Source of the DNA: Phoronis australis
Taxonomy: Eukaryota; Phoronida; Phoronidae
Direction: 5' to 3'
Length of the DNA: 64,000 nt
Assembly (NCBI GenBank): GCA_002633005.1
Contig: NMRA01000353.1
Span: 232,975-296,974 of the forward strand
Positions within the stretch are counted from its first letter, which is position 1. Each line of letters starts with the position of its first letter. Shown here one piece after another: positions 58,995-64,000 of the stretch. The notes below the pieces were generated by a model, which was not told the origin of the DNA, did no database searches, and saw nothing but the letters and a program-made list of their open reading frames with translations. Position numbers and translations under genes: made by a program.

Positions 58995-59345
58995 CCTGAT
59001 TCAATTGGAGCTTCCAGTCCACTGAAACTGGGTGTGTCTGTAAACAATGCAACGATTTTTTTCTCAGCTTCCTCCATGGGTTTGGGGCGAGAGCCTCCTC
59101 CCGTTTTCTTCACTTCTCTTTGCAGTTGGTTCTGTGAGGCTCTCGCCCCAGACACCATGTGCCTCCACTTTTCCTTTGCGTCATACGCTGTTCTGTTTGC
59201 TGTTCCCAGACTTGTGATTTGGGAAGCTATATCTTCCAGACAGAGTTCTTTTCGGCCTTCGTCACCTTCTGATTGAACTTGCTGTTAATTACTTGCAAGT
59301 TCGACTCGGCAAGTTCAGTCAGAAGGTTGATTTCGTGCTTTGTCT
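58995..59345 (-). pseudogene. Harbinger Myb/SANT-like accessory protein, frameshifted
   Basis: The minus strand reads LLTELAESNLQVINSKFNQK and VTKAEKNSVWK. After a frame change at about 59234 it reads DIASQITSLGTANRTAYDAK, EKWRHMV and KKTGGGSRPKPM, ending with DTPSFSGLEAPIESG. The KxKWRxM and KKTGGGP.PKP motifs are typical of Harbinger Myb-like proteins (NAIF1/MSANTD relatives), which bind element ends and bring the transposase to the nucleus. Confidence 0.85.
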
Positions 59346-60202
59346 AATTACAAGATATTTTCCTTTCAGCCATTTTGTCTGTGCCATGGTAACAGGAATT
59401 ATGGGTATTGCCTTATATGGTATCCAATTTGGCTATCCACCGACATAGATATCCGCCAAATAGTTAACCGAACCTTATCCAAGCTTTGTGCCACCCAAAT
59501 TTATACGCCGGATAACTATCCGGCGTATAAATCTTATCCGGCGTATTTATACGCCGGATAAGATTTATACGCTTATAAGCTCTTATCCGCCGGATAGTTA
59601 TACAGACTTTTATGCAACCGGGCCCTGGTGTCAAGTGTCCAGAGAGTGGGGCGTTTATTCGGAAAGTTTCCTCTTGGAAGCCCACCCAGCGTCAACTTTT
59701 AGTCACAAATCTAGTTTTTTGGAGCATTCGTTATTTATAAAAACGAACAAAGTGTTAGCAAACTATGCATTTATTAACAAAAAATTTAAAAACACTGTTT
59801 TAAGTATAAATATCAAACTATGACTTTCCGATTACATGCCCCCTTTTCCGAATAAACGTCCGGGCGTTTATTTGGTGTTATTAAAATGCCTGAAAATTTT
59901 AATTTTCCGAATACACGCCCATGGTTTTATCGATGGAAAATCCCGCTAGGAGGAATGGAACCTTATGTCATTCCGTAATTGGAACGGGGGAAATCGAGAC
60001 GGAGGAAAATACAGACAGGGGAAGAAAATAGAAGGGGAACGTACCGTTTTTGGATCAGTGGTATTCCAACTGCATGGGCAATTTACAGTGAAATAGCATA
60101 AAACCAGAAAATAACACATCGTTGCTTTTTATAAGAGCATTTACCAAAATGTATCGTAGTTAAATCTTCACGGATTACAAAGTAGCCGTTTGAGCATGCT
60201 TT

Positions 60203-60811
60203 TCAGCTCAGCACAATTCGCCATGTTGCCGATGTCGGAGTTGTAAGCTTTTCATCACTCAATAAGTAAAAAAAACAATGCAGGTGGCCTGATGTCATTT
60301 GCAGCAGACGTGCGCAGGCCTTATGGTTGGGCCCACTGCACCAAACACGTGAGCTAAAGAGAGCACCGTTATGGTTCTTAGTGAAGGATGTTTTCAAGTC
60401 TGCCTTATACTTTAAGAAAACAAGACAGACGTTTCCATTTGTTGCCATATGTTGTAGGCATGTTGCAGTGTCATCCACTAGGTTGCTCCTTAGTCTATAG
60501 AAAGCTGGACAAGATTCTACCAGGTGTTTAGGAGTTTCAACGTCAGTACCACACTCGGGACACACTGGGCTCCCCATATGCCCAGAAATGTGTCTGTGGC
60601 CCGTCAAAATTTGAATGACGTGTCTTATGCCCAATGTATCAAGACTCAGAAAGTTTTTTGAACCTTTTGGTTCGATTACGTTGGGAAAGTTCTCCTTGAT
60701 CTCTCTGTAGGAGTTAAGTGATGCCCACTGGGCTGCTGACAGGGTATACACCCAGTTGCGTATACTCATCGTGAAGCATCCGTAAGATACCGGGATATCA
60801 TGTTCAGGCAC
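60203..60811 (-). pseudogene. Non-LTR retroelement C-terminal fragment (post-RNase H finger region)
   Basis: An uninterrupted minus-strand frame of about 200 codons contains LTGHRHISGHM and the zinc-knuckle-like CPECGTDVETPKHLVESCP. This arrangement (a GH...H, then C-x2-C ... H-x4-C) ends many I-, Jockey- or R1-type polyproteins after the RNase H domain. No RT is found upstream, so it is a 5'-truncated or broken copy; the element type is uncertain. Confidence 0.65.
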
Positions 60812-61102
60812 ACCGAAATCGAAATCGGTCTAGGCTAAGACCGAAAGTATAGCAAGGTACAAAGTAGGCTTAAGATTGGACTCGTGGTCTAAAGGATTAA
60901 AATGTAGGACCGCCATCACTATAAACTCGGCTGTTGAGGAACAAACTTCGTTGATATTTTTCGCAATCTAATGTCCCTATACAGTGTCGAATTGAAGACC
61001 GCGTGTTTTCAGTTCGAAAACCGCAAAGGTCGCAGAGACAATTTTACACGCGACCATAGACTATAGTATATGGATAGCCAACTCCGTATATTTTCAGTGG
61101 AT

Positions 61103-61658
61103 CAAAGATACCATAGAATAATACCCACGAGCATGGCATCTTACGCACGAACCTATGAATCATTTATACGAACCCATGAATCATGCATACGAAGCCAAAA
61201 ATCACGGATAGGAACAAAAATCATGCACACGAACCACAAAAATCACGCATACGAACATAAATCATACGCACGAGCATCCGAATCACGCGCACAAACCACC
61301 AAACGATTAAGGGTTCTTGCGTGTGATTCGATGTTCTTATGTTTGTGGGGGCGCATGATTTTATTTTTTCAGGCACATGTTTTTTGTTCGTATGCGTGAC
61401 TTTTGGGTTCGTGTCAGTGGCGGATTTAGAGGGGGGCCAAGGGGGCCATGGCTCCCCCTAAAACTCTCCCAGATTCCATTTGGCAGTTCAGGGGTGCGCC
61501 GTCTGACGGGCAAAATCCTGGTTAATACTCTGCCCTGGCCCCCCCTAAATAAAAATCCTGGATCCGCCCCTGCGTGTGCATTATTCATAAGTTCGTAGAT
61601 GGTTCATGCGTACGATCTGATGCGATGCTCACTGCGTATGATTCTGTGGCAACCCTGT
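61103..61658. mobile_element. Foldback element, copy 2, interrupted
   Basis: It has the same aatcatgcatacgaacc-type arms in inverted orientation as 40075-40501. The right arm is split by a 158 bp insertion (61415-61572). Ends: ataccatagaataatac and attctgtggcaaccctg. Confidence 0.8.
61415..61572. mobile_element. 158 bp hAT-type MITE inserted into the foldback element
   Basis: It starts cagtggcggattta and ends with the inverse of caggggcggatcca. It is flanked by cgtgt on both sides (61410-61414 and 61573-61577). The interior is purine/pyrimidine-skewed, without a frame. Confidence 0.75.
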
Positions 61659-62560
61659 GAATGAAATCTGTGATCATAGACCTAACTCACGCGGCGGACA
61701 TTAAAATCCAAAGCGATCAGGCTCACTGCGATAAACAAAGCGGAAATTTACATTGTGTGAGTTGAATGGCCTGTCTTTGGAGTCCAACCTGGACATTAAA
61801 TCTTAAAAATGTGTCGATAATTAACCACAGAGACGTAGAAAAATACATTAGAGAACAAGTCAATGCACCAAAGAGTTGCCTGACGAAAGGGTATAAGTTT
61901 TTTTTCGGAAAAATAGGTTCGAAACATGAAAAGTAAATATGACCAAACTGCGGCGATCGTCACGGTAGTGTTACGGATTAGGTAGTATGCTAATTGCAGG
62001 GTTACGTTTCTTCTTGTAAATTGTTGATAAAAATTCTTTCTACACGACCCAGGTCATCTGCTAGTATTTTTGACGAGTTGAAGATATATTCGACAATGGT
62101 GGCTCATCACGTTTTGCCGTCGTGTGCAATTAGTCACAACTGGTTTAATTTGTTGATCAAAAGTATTAACATCAAGCATATAGCCTATGTCCTGGTGAAC
62201 TAGGGACTACCGGGACTGACAAGTGATTTGTCATTGATCTGAAAGAACAACTGATGTTTTTAAATATATTTTTATTAAAACAAAAAACCAGGCTCGTAAT
62301 TGAAAATAAAAATTATTTGACCGGTTTTTAAATTTTGAAAAAATATAAAAAACGAGCACAGCCTCAAAAATAGCTTTCGCATTATATCCAGGTTCTCATT
62401 CACTCCCTTGCACACATTCACAAGTAATGATTTGACCATCAATTCTGTTTTCTTGGTTTTAATAATTCTTACATACGTCTATTTCATGTGTTAGGTTTCA
62501 AATATGGATAAAGTTGAATTTTAAAATTAAAACACCTAACTCGTTCGTCCAAAGCATTAC
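61659..62560. other. Stretch without a recognised gene
   Basis: AT-rich sequence. I see no supported feature. Confidence 0.4.
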
Positions 62561-62728
62561 CTTGTTTTTGAGCTCAATTTCAGTTAACTGCACAGACACA
62601 GCAAACGTTTCTTCAGGGCGGCCTCGTTCATCCGGGGACTGGTGCTTGTCTGTCTTCGTGAGAGGGTCATTTTTTCGCCGAGTGAGGGAAAAATCTACCT
62701 CCAGATCATCATCAATAGCACACCCGTC
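62561..62728 (-). CDS. Possible coding exon of an unknown gene
   Basis: Read on the minus strand, the segment gives 56 codons: DGCAIDDDLEVDFSLTRRKN, DPLTKTDKHQSPDERGRPEE and TFAVSVQLTEIELKNK. It is followed directly by a good donor, gtaatg. The composition is that of a charged, hydrophilic protein rather than random AT-rich DNA. The 5' limit is weak: an AG (gcacag) precedes it, but an in-frame TGA lies just six codons further up and the pyrimidine tract is poor. I do not recognise the family. It could be an exon of a gene running left, or chance. Confidence 0.35.
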
Positions 62729-63376
62729 CTGTGCTTTTTCAAATTGTCACCTGTGTTAATACAAAACTTCGGAGAGAACTTTTCAATCACTAGGGGAAAT
62801 TTTAGGGCCTCGTGGGGGGGGGGGGATTTCGGGGGATTTGTCAATATTTTTGAGAGGGGATTAGGGCTGATATTCGGCCCAAAAATCGAGGGATTGAAGG
62901 CCCTATCTTTTTTGGAAAGAAACATGCATCATCTTTCAACTCGTAGTCATGAAAACACAGTCTGGCTGACCGAAGATTCTCCGGTCGTTGCTATGACGCT
63001 CGGCAACCGAGATACGACAAAATATGATCTAACCAAGGAGTGTACTAGTACAGGAGAGTTCACTCCGCCATTTTACCATTCGCCGCAATGGTTACCGATC
63101 GAAACACAAGCGCCCCAAGCGCTGAATAATCAACACTTAGTTAGGAGCGCAGTCCGAACAATGTAAACACTGATAAATTCATACTTTAATGACATTCAAC
63201 GTGCAATAAAATTACTGTGTGATTGAAAATGGTTGGAATACATAAACTAACATCCACTTACAATAGAATGATAAAGAAAATGTGTATTTTAATCAATATT
63301 AAAGTGAATTTGTTTTTATTCTCTTGAAGTTCTCTTCAAAATCCACCACGGTTTTGTTTCATGTTTGAGTTCTTAA

Positions 63377-64000
63377 AGGCGAAGGCAACCTTTTTCCATG
63401 TCATTTTGAGCTAAAATAAGGTTGGCTGGTTATCCTAGACATATTTTTCACTTAATTACAGCTTTTCGTAATTTTATTACTTACTCGTCCGCTTTTCCGG
63501 AAGTGACGTTTTAGGAGGCAAGCGCTTCCCGCCACTTGGTTTTGCGTTGAGCTTACTGTGCGAATCTGTTCTATTCTACTTTTGTTTTGTGCTATTTTTC
63601 ACCAATTGTCGCCACCACTTTCCATCGGCGAGTATTCTGCGGCAAGATAGGTTAGTAGAGAACTCAACTGCGTTGGATTTAGGGATTGTTTAGTGTGTTG
63701 TAAGCTGAAAATGGCTGGAGTCGGTGACCCGTATCACAGTGACAGTAGTGTGAGTGACGGAGACCTTGTTCACAGCAGTGGTGACGAGGAATTTTTTCAC
63801 GGACATTCAGTGGGTGGGTACATGTTTGAGCCCGAGTACAACGAGGCAGAGTACACACAGGCACAGGCAGCTGTTGAGAGAAACGAGGCGGCTACTGAAG
63901 ACAGACGTGGTGACACATCTTGGTGCAAATGCACTGTGTGCGTTGTTATGCCTACCTCAATTGAATGCTTGTGCTGTTCCGAGTTCCACATCAATTATCT
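63377..64000 (+). mobile_element. Possible left end of a second TTAA-type element containing the P2X7-like gene
   Basis: TTAA at 63373-63376 is followed by aggcgaaggcaacc. This agrees at 11 of 14 positions with the terminus aggagaatgccacc of the THAP element at 52558. The right end would lie beyond the window, so this is only a candidate. Confidence 0.35.
63711..64000 (+). CDS. P2X7-type C-terminal domain protein, 5' part (cut by window edge)
   Basis: The ATG at 63711 opens a frame that stays open for 96 codons to the right edge. The N-terminal part is acidic and Ser/Asp-rich (YHSDSSVSDGDLVHSSGDEE). At about residues 71-91 follows DTSWCKCTVCVVMPTSIECL and CCSEFH. This is the start of the cysteine-rich module found at the C-terminus of the P2X7 receptor (there a zinc- and nucleotide-binding ballast domain) and in many stand-alone P2X7-like proteins of invertebrates and fish. 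No channel transmembrane segment precedes it, so this is not a full P2X receptor. No function is established for stand-alone versions. It may be transposon-borne, given the TTAA terminus-like sequence 334 bp upstream. Confidence 0.75.
   Translation, partial: MAGVGDPYHSDSSVSDGDLVHSSGDEEFFHGHSVGGYMFEPEYNEAEYTQAQAAVERNEAATEDRRGDTSWCKCTVCVVMPTSIECLCCSEFHINY

Larger units (their letters stand above)
57711..59625. mobile_element. PIF/Harbinger transposon, inactive
   Basis: The ends read gggaccggttgcataaaa and, inverted on the right, gggcccggttgcataaaa. Inside, both subtermini carry many copies of ttatccggcgtataa. The element has the standard two genes: a transposase on plus and a Myb/SANT-like protein on minus, convergent. 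Both are broken. Confidence 0.85.

Noticed and set aside
59034-59276. Plus-strand frame beginning NNATIFFSASSM
   Set aside because: It is the complement of the Harbinger Myb-like gene, which has clear family motifs on the minus strand.
62642-63166. 174-codon plus-strand frame
   Set aside because: It runs through a G homopolymer and opposite the likelier minus-strand exon. It has no ATG at its head and no recognisable domain.

Overview
This window is intron-rich, repeat-rich animal nuclear DNA. It contains canonical GT-AG introns, many cut-and-paste transposons and non-LTR retroelements, tRNA-derived SINE-like repeats, and no bacterial gene organisation. The families seen (RERE/Atrophin, N-acetylneuraminate lyase, a P2X7-like C-terminal domain, Harbinger, a Kolobok-like element, hAT, endonuclease-bearing non-LTR elements) fit a marine invertebrate or basal deuterostome. 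I cannot name the species from sequence alone. Long open frames are rare; the host genes had to be found by joining short exons through splice sites and codon phase.

Host genes. (1) 228-15060, minus strand: four exons of an Atrophin/RERE-like transcriptional co-regulator covering its basic N-terminal linker and BAH domain. The gene continues past the left edge (ELM2, SANT and later domains lie outside), and its 5' exons are not located. (2) 41533-56227, plus strand: an apparently complete ten-exon N-acetylneuraminate lyase-like (NPL/NAL) gene of 309 codons. All nine introns keep phase and have GT-AG ends, and the Schiff-base lysine and catalytic tyrosine are kept. (3) 63711-64000, plus strand: the start of a protein with a P2X7-type cysteine-rich C-terminal domain, cut by the right edge. 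(4) A possible single coding exon of an unknown gene at 62561-62728, minus strand.

Mobile DNA. Left part (0-20 kb, within the RERE locus): four copies of a roughly 0.4-0.5 kb terminal-inverted-repeat family, a GC-rich MITE, microsatellites and minisatellites. 10.97-13.02 kb and 22.44-26.07 kb are two large direct duplications; in both, the second copy starts directly after a single unknown base, which looks like allelic contigs joined in the assembly. 29.1-31.6 kb is a dead hAT transposase with a nested MITE. 32.17-36.46 kb holds two head-to-tail copies of a retroposon with a restriction-like endonuclease. 40 kb and 61 kb hold two copies of a foldback element. Inside NPL introns lie an L1-like reverse transcriptase remnant (intron 3), a TTAA-flanked THAP-domain element (intron 7) and minisatellites of 21, 18 and 36 bp (introns 4, 5 and 7). 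Downstream of NPL are a broken Harbinger element (57.7-59.6 kb) and a retroelement C-terminal fragment (60.2-60.8 kb).

Nothing indicates an operon or a joint pathway among the host genes. They are independent loci separated and invaded by transposons.
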